A stretch of 54,409 nucleotides of DNA from Ignavibacteriaceae bacterium. GTDB lineage: Bacteria; Bacteroidota; Ignavibacteria; Ignavibacteriales; Ignavibacteriaceae. The DNA is taken from NCBI GenBank assembly GCA_014860115.1, contig JACZKK010000069.1:1-54409 (forward strand), in the 5' to 3' direction. Numbering within the stretch: position 1 is the first letter of the stretch; each line of letters starts with the position of its first letter. A program made the position numbers and the translations under genes. Below the pieces are notes generated by a model. It was not told the DNA's origin, did not search any database, and saw only the letters and a list, made by a program, of their open reading frames with translations. Shown piece by piece: positions 1 through 8,556 of this stretch.

Positions 1-212
1 AGCGCCGCTTGTCTTGCCGGGGCTTGTCCCATTCCAGCTGTTAAAACATTACCCATAATTACCTCATCGATTAGATCGGATAAGATTTTTGAATCTTCGA
101 GAACCCCTTTGATTGCTAAGCTTCCAAGTTGTCCTGCAGTTAAGGAAGCGAGCGAACCACCAAACGATCCAATTGGAGTTCTCTTTGCAGATGTGATTAC
201 TACTTTTTTCAA
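1..212 (-). CDS. Acetyl-CoA acetyltransferase (thiolase), N-terminal part only
   Basis: The gene runs off the left edge; only the first 70 residues are present. They begin MKKVVITSAKRTPIGSFGG and continue with a Gly/Ala-rich helix and a GNVLTAGMGQAPARQAA segment, the characteristic N-terminal fold of the thiolase family. The catalytic cysteine, expected near residue 90, lies outside the window. The start is a TTG codon four bases after a GGAGGG ribosome binding site, and no in-frame ATG fits better. The family condenses or cleaves acyl-CoA (acetoacetyl-CoA formation or the last step of beta-oxidation); which direction applies cannot be told here. Confidence 0.85.
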   Translation of the reverse strand, partial: MKKVVITSAKRTPIGSFGGSLASLTAGQLGSLAIKGVLEDSKILSDLIDEVIMGNVLTAGMGQAPARQAA

Positions 213-299
213 TTTACCCTCCAATTATTTTGTTAAAATTATGCTGAAAATTAAAGAATTATTTTCAAAGATTCAGATAATAAATCAGTTTAATAGTTT

Positions 300-1418
300 T
301 TATTTCTTAACCATAACTAATGAGGCTAGTTCGAATATGAGGCTTGCGGAAAGTAAAGATGGATTTATATTATTTCGTGGCAAATTTGATAATCTATCGA
401 GTCGAGTAGTAATATCACTCAAGTCCACATATGGAAATTTACTGTTAAATTTTTCCAGTGTTTCAAGATGATCTTTGTAAAAATACCTCTTGATATTCAA
501 TTTATTTTTTTGAACATCGTTCAACCAGGTTATTATCATTCCAATAATTATCGGATAACTAACTGAACTCTGATCAGAAATTACTGAATTTAATTCATCG
601 AAAGCAGAGTTAAACTTTCGGCCAAAAGAATAGCGGAGTATCGAGATAGTCTTTTCTTTAAGATTATGAATATTCATATCTATAAGATTTATTGCATATT
701 GAACAGATCCCGTTGCAAAAGGTGCTACTTCTTTAGCTGTTATCTTGTCAACTTCAAATTTTTCTGTCAAAATGTTGATTATCTGATCTTCGCTTAGTGG
801 ATCAAAATTTATTCTCCAACAGCGGGATATAATTGTGGATCTCAATTTTGAAACATAAGGAGTAGTTAATATAAATATCAATTTTTCAGGTGGTTCTTCA
901 AGACCTTTCAATAAAGCATTTTGAGCTTCTTCATTCATCAAGTGGGCGTCTGAAATTATTACGAACCTATAGCCAATTTCATCATAATCCATCGACAAGA
1001 ATTTTTTAATATCCCTGATACTATTGATTTTTATTGCGTTTGCTTTTGGAATTGTAATTCTATGAAAAGGATTTGCCGCCTTTATTTCAATTTGTTCTCT
1101 GACCAAATCTATCTCATCCTGGGTAAGCTTTTCAGTTGGTGAGCTAGTATCAGTTTCATTTTTTCCACGAGGCAAAGGAAAAATTAGCTTTACATATGGC
1201 TCCTGAAGCTGTTCGATTAATCTGACAGTTTTTTTAGATTCCATGCTACTTTCATTTGCTGCTAATGCCTTAGCAAATTGAACAGCGGTATTATCTTTTC
1301 CGACTCCATCAATTCCCGTAAATAAAAATGCGTGTGGAATAGATTTAGATTTAAAGAAATTATTGAGGATTTTTTTTACTCGTTCCTGCCCGGTGATTTT
1401 ATCAAGAGCTGAATTCAT
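300..1418 (-). CDS. holB: DNA polymerase III delta' subunit (clamp loader)
   Basis: AAA+ clamp-loader subunit of the replicative polymerase, 372 residues from the chosen ATG. The reading frame extends seven codons further to a GTG at 1439, but the family usually begins with a segment like MNSALDKITGQERVKKIL, so the ATG at 1418 is preferred. A Walker A-like GIDGVGKDNTA lies at about residues 35-45, a Walker B-like IISDAH at about 154-159, and the SRC arginine-finger motif at 198-200. The CxxC-type zinc module usual between the Walker motifs of delta' is absent; that stretch is a Ser/Thr/Lys-rich loop. It lies just downstream of the DUF2795 gene. Confidence 0.88.
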   Translation of the reverse strand: MNSALDKITGQERVKKILNNFFKSKSIPHAFLFTGIDGVGKDNTAVQFAKALAANESSMESKKTVRLIEQLQEPYVKLIFPLPRGKNETDTSSPTEKLTQDEIDLVREQIEIKAANPFHRITIPKANAIKINSIRDIKKFLSMDYDEIGYRFVIISDAHLMNEEAQNALLKGLEEPPEKLIFILTTPYVSKLRSTIISRCWRINFDPLSEDQIINILTEKFEVDKITAKEVAPFATGSVQYAINLIDMNIHNLKEKTISILRYSFGRKFNSAFDELNSVISDQSSVSYPIIIGMIITWLNDVQKNKLNIKRYFYKDHLETLEKFNSKFPYVDLSDITTRLDRLSNLPRNNINPSLLSASLIFELASLVMVKK

Positions 1419-1442
1419 TTTCCAGCTGCTTTTGTGCACCCG

Positions 1443-1664
1443 TTAGAATTCGTCTTCATTGTAGAAGAAATCTTCATCAGAAGGATAATCTGGCCAGATA
1501 TCTTCAATCGATTCGTATGGTTCATCACTATCTTCGAGTTCCTTAAGGTTTTCCATAACCTCATATGGTGCACCGATTCTGTCCGCATATTCTATTAGTT
1601 CTTCTTTTGTTGCAGGCCATGGAGCGTCGTCCAGATATGCAGCAAGTTCAACTGTCCAGATCAT
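1443..1664 (-). CDS. DUF2795-family small acidic protein
   Basis: A 73-residue, strongly acidic protein. The first 60 residues match the DUF2795 pattern as I know it: WPATKEELIEYADRIGAP, then a short helix, then SIEDIWPDYP. The C-terminal tail is almost wholly Asp, Glu and Phe. There are no membrane segments and no catalytic motif. Function is unknown for the family. It is packed between the M23 peptidase and the delta' gene with gaps of only a few bases, so it is probably cotranscribed with both. Confidence 0.8.
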   Translation of the reverse strand: MIWTVELAAYLDDAPWPATKEELIEYADRIGAPYEVMENLKELEDSDEPYESIEDIWPDYPSDEDFFYNEDEF

Positions 1665-1667
1665 ATT

Positions 1668-2609
1668 TTATTTTTCCGTTAGAGATGTAGTTGAAGTATC
1701 TAAATCAAAAAAAGTTAAGTCATCAAAGAAAAAGTCTGATGGATCAAGCGATATTCCATTATGATGAACTTCATAGTGTAAATGAGGACCTGTTGAAAGT
1801 CCTGAATTACCAGATTTAGCTAGTGTTTGCCCTCTTTTAATTTTCTCACCTTCTTTAACCATAGCTTTTGATAAGTGAGCATAAATTGTTCTATACCCAA
1901 AACCGTGATCAATTTCTATAACTAGTCCGAAACCGCTTCTTCTTTCAACCACGGAAACTTTTCCATCGCCGGGAGATCGAACAGGTGTTCCAGTATTGCA
2001 ATTAAAATCTATTCCATGATGAAATCTTCTTACACCTAAAATTGGATGCCTTCTCATTCCATACCCATGAATAGAATAGTTTCCAATTGTGGGTTTTATT
2101 GCAGGTATACACTTTTTTAATTCTACGTTCATATTAAGTCTATCCGCAATCTCTAAAGTCTGATTTTTTTCAAATTCAACATCTCTAATCATTTCCTCAA
2201 CTGAGTTCAGAAGATTTTTTACTTCAACATCTCTTATGTTAAGATTTGAAGATAAATAATCAGCACTACCACCGACACCAAGCAATCTTTCTTCATCTGA
2301 AATGGGTTCTAAATTTGCAAAAACTCTTAGCTCTGAGTTTAAAGCTGCTATCTCCTTGAGATCGACAGCAATTTGGTTATATGATTCTGTGATTCGCTTA
2401 ATCTCTTTCTTTAGTTCTCTGTTCTCATTTTTTAAAGATGAAATAGTAAGATCCGGATTGGAGCCAACACCAAAGAAATAGTAAAAAACAACAAATAATG
2501 TTGCAAATAAAATTGACGATGATAGAAGAACTGTAAATAGCTTCAATTTGAAGTGTTTAATTTCAATATACTTAAGGCTAGCTTTTGAGAAGTAGAATAA
2601 TTTTTTCAT
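1668..2609 (-). CDS. M23-family peptidoglycan endopeptidase, membrane-anchored
   Basis: Cell-wall hydrolase of the LytM/M23 type, 313 residues. A single membrane span lies at about residues 24-47, followed by a helical, probably coiled-coil region to about 160, then the peptidase domain at 175-290. The zinc-site motifs are intact: HxxxD with His197 and Asp201, and HLH at His276-His278, with the usual GNSGLSTGPHLHYEV context. The enzyme should therefore be active rather than an EnvC-like activator. The topology places the domain in the periplasm, where it would cut peptide cross-links. The upstream neighbour is hprK, 55 bases away. Confidence 0.9.
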   Translation of the reverse strand: MKKLFYFSKASLKYIEIKHFKLKLFTVLLSSSILFATLFVVFYYFFGVGSNPDLTISSLKNENRELKKEIKRITESYNQIAVDLKEIAALNSELRVFANLEPISDEERLLGVGGSADYLSSNLNIRDVEVKNLLNSVEEMIRDVEFEKNQTLEIADRLNMNVELKKCIPAIKPTIGNYSIHGYGMRRHPILGVRRFHHGIDFNCNTGTPVRSPGDGKVSVVERRSGFGLVIEIDHGFGYRTIYAHLSKAMVKEGEKIKRGQTLAKSGNSGLSTGPHLHYEVHHNGISLDPSDFFFDDLTFFDLDTSTTSLTEK

Positions 2610-2664
2610 ATAACGACGCGCAAAAATAGTTAATTAGTGTTATTGAAACAAGCCTCCCGGACTA

Positions 2665-3678
2665 CTATTCGAAATCATGTTCAAAATAGTCGGTTACTCT
2701 TTGAGTTTTGGAATTTTTATCAGAAATTCGCTCAGAAAGACGCTTTTGGAACAATTCAGCTGCATTGTATCCATAGTGTTTCAGAAGATAATTTAGTGCA
2801 ATTACTTCCGAAATAACGGTAATATTTTTCCCCGGTAAAATTGGCAATTTTATGTAAGGAATATCTATTTCTGAAATTGTCATCGATTTTTCTTCTAGTC
2901 CGGTTCTGGTATAATGCGTTTTCTCATCCCAAACTTCTAATTCAACCAAAATTTCCAATCTTTTCTGATATCTGATTGCTCTAATTCCAAATATTCTTTC
3001 AACATCAATAATGCCAAGACCTCTAATTTCCATATAATGCTTGGCAAGCTCTGTTCCAGAACCAAGCAATATTCCTTCGCCCTTTTTTGTCAAAATAATG
3101 ACGTCGTCGGCGACAAGTCTGTGTCCCCTTTCAATAAGATCGAGAGCAACTTCACTTTTACCAACGCCAGATTTACCGACAAAGCAAATTCCTACACCAT
3201 AGACATCAACAAAAGATCCGTGAATTGTTATTCGCTGCGAGAACTGATCATCAAGAAAATCACTAAGTAAATAAACTAACTTTGTTGTTGTGTATGGTGA
3301 GCCGAACACGGGAACACCCTTTTCTTTTGCTAACTTTAAAAGAATTGGTAATGGCTTATTCTTATTGGTCAGAATAATACAGGGAACATTAAACTGGAAT
3401 ATTGTTTTTAAAGATTTTTCCTGTTGCTCAGAGGAAAGTTTTCTGAGATACCTTACTTCGGTATTTCCAAAAATCTGAACGCGACTAAATGAAAACAGAT
3501 CAACAAAACCTGCCAATGCTAAACCAGGTCTGTGTAAATTCTGGTCGTTTATCTTTCTTTCCAAATCAGGATTTTCGGATAATAATTCCAGCTTACCAAT
3601 TTTTTTTGCATTGTTATAAAAAAAATCTACAGTAATAAATTCTTTTCTTGATATTGATTTATCAGTTACTATTGTCAT
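2665..3678 (-). CDS. hprK: HPr kinase/phosphorylase
   Basis: Bifunctional kinase/phosphorylase that modifies a serine of the phosphocarrier HPr, 337 residues. The N-terminal domain (about 1-140) is followed by the kinase core with the P-loop GKSGVGKS at 168-175, the conserved HG at 153-154, the acidic pair at 191-192, and the family signature MEIRGLGIIDV at 216-226. All active-site landmarks are present. Its ATG overlaps the hpf stop by four bases (ATGA), which implies translational coupling. The window shows no HPr, EI or EII gene, so its substrate here is unknown; in bacteria without sugar PTS the enzyme is thought to serve regulation. Confidence 0.93.
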   Translation of the reverse strand: MTIVTDKSISRKEFITVDFFYNNAKKIGKLELLSENPDLERKINDQNLHRPGLALAGFVDLFSFSRVQIFGNTEVRYLRKLSSEQQEKSLKTIFQFNVPCIILTNKNKPLPILLKLAKEKGVPVFGSPYTTTKLVYLLSDFLDDQFSQRITIHGSFVDVYGVGICFVGKSGVGKSEVALDLIERGHRLVADDVIILTKKGEGILLGSGTELAKHYMEIRGLGIIDVERIFGIRAIRYQKRLEILVELEVWDEKTHYTRTGLEEKSMTISEIDIPYIKLPILPGKNITVISEVIALNYLLKHYGYNAAELFQKRLSERISDKNSKTQRVTDYFEHDFE

Positions 3679-3977
3679 TTAGCCCTGCTTTTTCTTTTAG
3701 ACTTTAAAGTTTTCAATTGCCGTAGCAATTTTGCAACCGCTGCAGTTACTGATTTTGTAAATTCATCCGATTCTTCAGCAGCAATTAATGTTTGCCTTGG
3801 AATGTGTAAAGTAATTTCAGCCTTTTTAATACTCTCATGGCTGTTCAGAAAGCTAAGAATAACATCAGCGCTGATAATACTATCATTAAATTTCAGCAAA
3901 GATTTTACTTCATCCTTAATATGATCTTTTAAAGTTTCTCTTGCCTTAAACTTACGTGCGGTTATTATAATGTTCAT
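3675..3977 (-). CDS. hpf: Short-form ribosome hibernation-promoting factor
   Basis: A 100-residue protein of the HPF/YfiA (RaiA) family, which binds the decoding centre of the 30S subunit and silences ribosomes in slow growth. It starts MNIIITARKFKARETLKDHI and ends in a basic tail (LKSKRKSRAK). It lacks the C-terminal dimerisation domain of long HPF, so by family rules it is the short form. It sits nine bases downstream of xerC and overlaps hprK by four bases. The xer-hpf-hprK order suggests one transcript. Confidence 0.88.
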   Translation of the reverse strand: MNIIITARKFKARETLKDHIKDEVKSLLKFNDSIISADVILSFLNSHESIKKAEITLHIPRQTLIAAEESDEFTKSVTAAVAKLLRQLKTLKSKRKSRAK

Positions 3978-3986
3978 AACTGACTC

Positions 3987-4868
3987 CTACGATTTTGGAT
4001 GAGATTTTTTATATGATTGTTTGAGCCTTTCAATGCTCACGTGCGTATAAATTTGAGTTGTTTTAAGATTTTCATGACCAAGTATTTCCTTCACAGCTCT
4101 GAGATCAGCTCCTTTATCGAGCATATGTGTAGCTGAACTATGTCGTAAAATATGAGGGCTTTTCTTTTTGATATCGGTAACTTTGCTCAAGTATTTGTTG
4201 ACTATTCTATAAACATATTTCTCATATAATTTTTTATCTGCCTTATTTCTTACAAAGGGTTCAGAATAATTCCTGACTGGAAAGGAACTCAAGTATTCTG
4301 CCAAATTCTTCTTCGACTGTTCTCCAATTGGTACAATCCTGGTTTTAGAGCCTTTACCAAGAACTCTTAATAATCCTTTCTCTAAATCAACATCGCCAGC
4401 TTTTAAATTACAAACTTCTGACACTCTTAGTGAACAACCGTATAGTAATTCAAAAAGTACTTTGATTAAAAGGGGATTTCCATCTGCTTCCTCTGCAAGT
4501 TCAAATGTCTTCAAAATGTTTTCAGCTGAAGTTATTTCAGGAAGCTTCTTTGATGTCCTTGGATTTTTTAAATGTGACGTTGGGTTATTTTTTATTAAAT
4601 CCTCTTTAAATGCAAACTTGAATAAGCCTCTTAGCGAAGACAATTTCCGAACAATAGAAATCTTTTCTAAGTCTAGTTCACTTAAGTGCATCAAGTAGGA
4701 TTTTATTAGTCGCTCATTTATTAAGCTAACATCAGTCTTATTACATTCATTACAATAATCCGTGAATTCAGATAAATCAGTTTTATAAGACTTAATTGTA
4801 TTTGGTGAATAACGCCGAATATTTCGGAGATAAATAATATAGCCTTCTAATATTTGATCAATATTCAT
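3987..4868 (-). CDS. xerC: Tyrosine recombinase XerC/XerD type
   Basis: Site-specific recombinase of the Xer family, 293 residues, expected to resolve chromosome dimers at dif with FtsK. The N-terminal SAM-like core-binding domain covers about 1-95 and the catalytic domain 110-285. All six catalytic residues can be read: Arg148, Lys172, His239, Arg242, His265 and the nucleophile Tyr274 (in QIYTHVS). Length and motifs fit a housekeeping Xer protein rather than a phage integrase. XerC and XerD cannot be separated by eye, so the symbol is tentative. The end of a short upstream reading frame (4858-4998) overlaps its start. Confidence 0.88.
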   Translation of the reverse strand: MNIDQILEGYIIYLRNIRRYSPNTIKSYKTDLSEFTDYCNECNKTDVSLINERLIKSYLMHLSELDLEKISIVRKLSSLRGLFKFAFKEDLIKNNPTSHLKNPRTSKKLPEITSAENILKTFELAEEADGNPLLIKVLFELLYGCSLRVSEVCNLKAGDVDLEKGLLRVLGKGSKTRIVPIGEQSKKNLAEYLSSFPVRNYSEPFVRNKADKKLYEKYVYRIVNKYLSKVTDIKKKSPHILRHSSATHMLDKGADLRAVKEILGHENLKTTQIYTHVSIERLKQSYKKSHPKS

Positions 4869-4998
4869 TTACTAATTTTCTTGATTCAAATAAATGCCCA
4901 ATAATATAACGAAGATCCTGAGTGGTACTGAAATAGTTAAAGACTGTTCTGGAAATAAAATTTGTTTGTGAGGTATCAATTGGTAATTGCTCTATCAA
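4858..4998 (-). pseudogene. Short coding-like frame or gene remnant upstream of xerC
   Basis: A 46-codon frame with TTG as the only start. It encodes a sequence that looks protein-like (a FISRTVFNYFSTTQDLRYII segment, then a Glu-Ser-Arg-Lys-rich end). The frame is closed upstream by a TAA two codons before the TTG, next to a run of seven T. Its stop overlaps the xerC start by 11 bases. I do not recognise the product. It could be a tiny leader gene coupled to xerC, the C-terminal stump of a decayed gene, or chance. Confidence 0.25.
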
Positions 4999-5048
4999 TG
5001 GTTGTTAAAAAAATAGTAACCAAATTCACGTTAACCACAGACCTTCCA

Positions 5049-5486
5049 TTACTTACCTGCTAATAAAGTAAAATTATAACTCAATATCAACTTATTTTCC
5101 ATCCGTTTCATAATTTTTTTATTTTCTTTGTTATTATCATCAAAATTCAACAAATGAAGCATTCCATGAATGACCAATCGACAAAGTTCTTTTCCATAAG
5201 TCACGTCGTATTTTTTAGCATTTCGCCTGGCTTCTTCAAAAGAGATTAATATTTCACCATCAATGTCTTTTAGTTTTTTAGAATAATTGAATGTAATTAT
5301 ATCAGTGTCGTAATCGTGTTTCAAATATTCCTTGTTTATATCACGAAGTTTTGATGAGCTAATAAAGCTAATTGAAAGAAATGATATTGATAAATTAAAT
5401 TCCTTCCTCAAGGAAGATATTAATCTGTGAACTGTCTTTTTATTTATCGATGAATCCTGTGAATAGACTTGTAAATTTTTTACCAA
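5049..5486 (-). CDS. ybeY: Endoribonuclease YbeY (16S rRNA maturation)
   Basis: Metal-dependent RNase of the UPF0054 family, 145 residues, used in 16S rRNA 3'-end processing and ribosome quality control. The metal-site motif is HGMLHLLNFDDN: His107 and His111 are present, and the usual third histidine is Asp117. This substitution is, to my knowledge, common in the Bacteroidota side of the tree, so the enzyme is probably active. The N-terminal region has the SxxxLRDINKEYL helix typical of the family. It lies 21 bases downstream of the gamma carbonic anhydrase-like gene and is followed by a 180-base gap. Confidence 0.88.
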   Translation of the reverse strand: MVKNLQVYSQDSSINKKTVHRLISSLRKEFNLSISFLSISFISSSKLRDINKEYLKHDYDTDIITFNYSKKLKDIDGEILISFEEARRNAKKYDVTYGKELCRLVIHGMLHLLNFDDNNKENKKIMKRMENKLILSYNFTLLAGK

Positions 5487-5507
5487 TTAATCTATCTCTA
5501 TTTTTGT

Positions 5508-6086
5508 TTAAATATTATGTCTTAGTGATTCTAGAGTAATCCGGGCATATTCAACATAACGATGTGCGCCGGCTTCAATATCCTCGATTTCTTCTTTCGT
5601 TAAATCACGAATAACTTTAGCCGGAACACCAGCAACTAACTTTCCGGAAGGAACTACAAAATGTTGTTTTACCAAAGCTCCTGCTGCTACCATTGAATTC
5701 GATTGGATAATAGCTCCATCAAGCACTATTGCTCCTATCCCAATCAAACATAAGTCCTGAAGTGTACAGCCGTGCAAAGAAACTGAGTGTCCTATAGTCA
5801 CTTTATTTCCAATGGTGAGAGGAAATTTTCCATTAGTTACATGCAGCATCGAACAATCCTGAATATTTGTGCTCTCCCCTATTTTTATGTAATGAACATC
5901 TCCTCTTATTACAGAATTATACCACACGCTCGAGTCTTTTCCTATTTCAACATTACCAATTAGTTTTACCCCTGAAGCCAGAAATACATTCTCACCAAGT
6001 TTAGGTAAGTATTCCCGATAAGGAAATATTTTCAATTCTTCATCTAATTTTTGAATGAAGGTGGATTCCATAACTTTGAATTCCAT
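5508..6086 (-). CDS. Gamma carbonic anhydrase-like hexapeptide-repeat protein
   Basis: A left-handed beta-helix protein of 192 residues, related to gamma carbonic anhydrases and YrdA. Hexapeptide repeats run from about residue 32 to 150, and three histidines at the metal-ligand positions are present: His82 (MLH), His100 (TIGH) and His105 (SLHGC). The RGD and NIQD family motifs are also there. The start overlaps the DUF3108 gene by 43 bases; Met6 (position 6071) is an equally good start. Whether the enzyme hydrates CO2 or only binds a metal cannot be decided from sequence, as many family members have no measured activity. Confidence 0.85.
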   Translation of the reverse strand: MEFKVMESTFIQKLDEELKIFPYREYLPKLGENVFLASGVKLIGNVEIGKDSSVWYNSVIRGDVHYIKIGESTNIQDCSMLHVTNGKFPLTIGNKVTIGHSVSLHGCTLQDLCLIGIGAIVLDGAIIQSNSMVAAGALVKQHFVVPSGKLVAGVPAKVIRDLTKEEIEDIEAGAHRYVEYARITLESLRHNI

Positions 6087-6856
6087 TTTATTAATTCCAA
6101 ATTAACACTTCCAATAATGACGTTCATCTTTGCTCGGATAGGTACAGAGAAAGAATCATTGCTGAACCATCCTTCGAAATTACCTGTTAAACCGTATACA
6201 CTTATAAAATCAGTTTTACCATCGAGTTTCAGGCAATCAATTTCATAATCAACTGCATCAATTGAAACTGGTTCACTTACATCAAAGTAATTAATTAATG
6301 TTGTCTCTTCCTTTTCATTTACGAAGCATGGAAAAGAAACAGTTTTTTGCTCTCCGAAATTCATTCTGGCATAATACAAAATTGAAAGTCCATCCTGCAT
6401 TCTATGCCGTGTATGAGCAGTTGAGTCTAGCCAGAGTTTAGAACCTCTAATCTTTCCTTTTCGCATTACAACTTTTGAACTACCAATAAAGTTATATTCA
6501 ACAAAAACCGTATCGTCTCCAAAAATATTAGCAAAAAACTTTAATGGGAATAATGATGAGTCAATGTAACTTTCATACACCTGATGCAGACTTACAAAAG
6601 GAAGATCGGGATATGAATTAATGTATGCAATGGTTTTATAAACAGACTTATTATTTATTTTTGTTTTGTCCAGAACCTTGAAGCTGACTTCACCAAGATT
6701 AAAGAAAGCGTACTTAACAACATAAGTTAGATCTTCACCAACAAACAATTTCTTGGAATTGGTTTCGGAAACTGCTGGATTATTTTTCTGGGCAACCTGA
6801 GTATTTCCATATCCAGTTAAAAACAAAACAACCAGAATGCGGAGAAGGTTTATCAC
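6044..6856 (-). CDS. DUF3108-family exported protein
   Basis: A 270-residue protein with an N-terminal signal peptide (about residues 1-22) and a beta-rich body. The GEDLTYVVKYAFFNLGEVSF start and the FSVPIRAKMNVIIGSVNLEL end match DUF3108 as I recall it. Members are periplasmic or outer-membrane-associated proteins without an assigned function. It overlaps the S41 protease stop-to-start by four bases, so the two are likely translated together, and its 3' end overlaps the next gene. Coupling to a carboxy-terminal protease hints at an envelope maintenance role, but that is inference. Confidence 0.75.
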   Translation of the reverse strand: MINLLRILVVLFLTGYGNTQVAQKNNPAVSETNSKKLFVGEDLTYVVKYAFFNLGEVSFKVLDKTKINNKSVYKTIAYINSYPDLPFVSLHQVYESYIDSSLFPLKFFANIFGDDTVFVEYNFIGSSKVVMRKGKIRGSKLWLDSTAHTRHRMQDGLSILYYARMNFGEQKTVSFPCFVNEKEETTLINYFDVSEPVSIDAVDYEIDCLKLDGKTDFISVYGLTGNFEGWFSNDSFSVPIRAKMNVIIGSVNLELIKWNSKLWNPPSFKN

Positions 6857-8463
6857 TTCAGATCGGCTATTTGTTTTGCCTCATCAAATAAGCTCATCGC
6901 TTTTTCAATTTGATTATCTGTTGTTAACATCACCGAATACCAACCTTCATTCTTCCAGTAATTCCTTGCTAATTGAGCTTTTAGTCTGGTTGAGATGTAA
7001 TCCTTATCGGTTCGATAATCTTCTTCATTAAAATCAACTTCTTTTGAAGCAGCAAATGAAATAAATTTTTCTAGCTCTGCTTCAGAAAATTTAAACTCAT
7101 TTACATATTTTGATAAATCTGTTCTATAGGTTGAACTTACTTCTTTCCCATTCTTTTCAACATAGTTTAATATGTACTGATAAAAAACATTCTGCCTTAA
7201 GAGATTGCTGGTATAATTGGTAATCCTTTCATTTTTTAGGATGTAATCGGGAGTGATACCACCACCGCCATAAACTGTTCTGCCCTTATTCGTTTTAAAT
7301 AAAGGTTTTGATGTATCCTGTTCAGCAACGTGCTCAATGTTATTTACTTCACTGAGACTGGTATCCTGCATATTTGCGTAATACTCTTCGTACTTCTTTT
7401 TATCCTTATAATCTCTCTGAATGGATCTACCGGAAGGAGTAAAATATTTTGAAATTGTAAGACGAATTGCAGAATTATCAGGAAGAGTAAATTGCCTTTG
7501 AACCAAGCCTTTGCCAAAAGAGGTTTCTCCAATAATCAATCCTCTATCCCAATCCTGAATTGCGCCGGAAACGATTTCGCTTGCACTTGCAGAACCATGA
7601 TTAATTAAAACTATTAGAGGAACTTTTTCAAATGGTGTTGTCTTGGAAGCAAAATATTCTTCATTGGCATCCTTTCGTCTGCCTTCTGTGTAGACAATTT
7701 TCTTTTCACCGTCTATAAAAAGATCTGCCATCTCAACTGCCTGACTCAGATAACCTCCTGGATTTCCTCTAAGATCTAAAATAAGCTTTGTCATTCCTTT
7801 CTGATTTAACTCGATTAATGCTTCATTTAATTCATTTAATGTTGTTTCTGAAAAACGTGAGACACTTACATAACCAGTTTTATCTTTCAGCATCAGACTG
7901 ACATCAACGGAATAAAGTGGAATTTTATCTCTTGTTATTTCATACTCAATTAAATCCGCTACACCTATTCTGCTGACAGAAACCTTTACTTTAGAACCAG
8001 CTTTACCTCTTAGTTTGTCTCTTACCTGATCATTAGTGATTGCAATACAATCTTCTCCATCAATTTTAACTATTCTATCTCCAGGTAAAATTCCAAGAGC
8101 TTCACTCGGTCCGCCGGTAATTGGAGAAACAACGGTTAAAGTATCGTCCACAATCTGAAACTCTATTCCAATTCCTTCAAAGTCTCCACGGAAGGATTCT
8201 TCAACGGCTTGGAAATCCTTTGCTGAAATATAAAATGAATGTGGATCCAGTTCGTCTGTGATTCCTCGAATTGCTGCCTCAACGAGTTTTGGAGTATCTA
8301 CTTCTTCGATGTAGTATCTTTGAGAGTATGAGAGAACGTCGTTCAGTTTGCGAACACCGTCTCTAAGACTGTCATCTGAAAATATTTTTTCTATCTGTAT
8401 GCCGAGCACTATCCCAACAGTAAGAATGATGAGGAGCACCGGCACTTTAAATATCTTATTCAT
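6853..8463 (-). CDS. S41-family carboxy-terminal processing protease
   Basis: Periplasmic Ser/Lys protease, 536 residues. An N-terminal membrane anchor or uncleaved signal (about 6-22) is followed by a PDZ domain (about 90-165, with GIGIEF and GILPGDRIVKIDG), then the S41 catalytic domain. The catalytic set is complete: Ser293 in NHGSASASE, Lys318 in GETSFGKG and Gln322. Compared with short CtpA enzymes it has about 150 extra residues at the C-terminus, charged and helical. The family trims envelope proteins and controls cell-wall hydrolases through PDZ-gated cleavage. A GGAG ribosome site precedes the ATG. Confidence 0.92.
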   Translation of the reverse strand: MNKIFKVPVLLIILTVGIVLGIQIEKIFSDDSLRDGVRKLNDVLSYSQRYYIEEVDTPKLVEAAIRGITDELDPHSFYISAKDFQAVEESFRGDFEGIGIEFQIVDDTLTVVSPITGGPSEALGILPGDRIVKIDGEDCIAITNDQVRDKLRGKAGSKVKVSVSRIGVADLIEYEITRDKIPLYSVDVSLMLKDKTGYVSVSRFSETTLNELNEALIELNQKGMTKLILDLRGNPGGYLSQAVEMADLFIDGEKKIVYTEGRRKDANEEYFASKTTPFEKVPLIVLINHGSASASEIVSGAIQDWDRGLIIGETSFGKGLVQRQFTLPDNSAIRLTISKYFTPSGRSIQRDYKDKKKYEEYYANMQDTSLSEVNNIEHVAEQDTSKPLFKTNKGRTVYGGGGITPDYILKNERITNYTSNLLRQNVFYQYILNYVEKNGKEVSSTYRTDLSKYVNEFKFSEAELEKFISFAASKEVDFNEEDYRTDKDYISTRLKAQLARNYWKNEGWYSVMLTTDNQIEKAMSLFDEAKQIADLK

Positions 8464-8556
8464 TTATTCTCCAATTATATTTTCTTACAAAATAAATTAA
8501 ATAATTCATAAATGATATGAATCGTTTTATACCCGGTTAAATGAAATGATGAATGA

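Noticed and set aside
109-471. Plus-strand open frame across the thiolase and holB region
   Set aside because: It lies antisense to two recognisable genes and encodes no plausible domain.
8504-8522. Inverted repeat ATTCAT/ATGAAT between lysS and the S41 protease gene
   Set aside because: Short, A+T only; no clear terminator or operator character.
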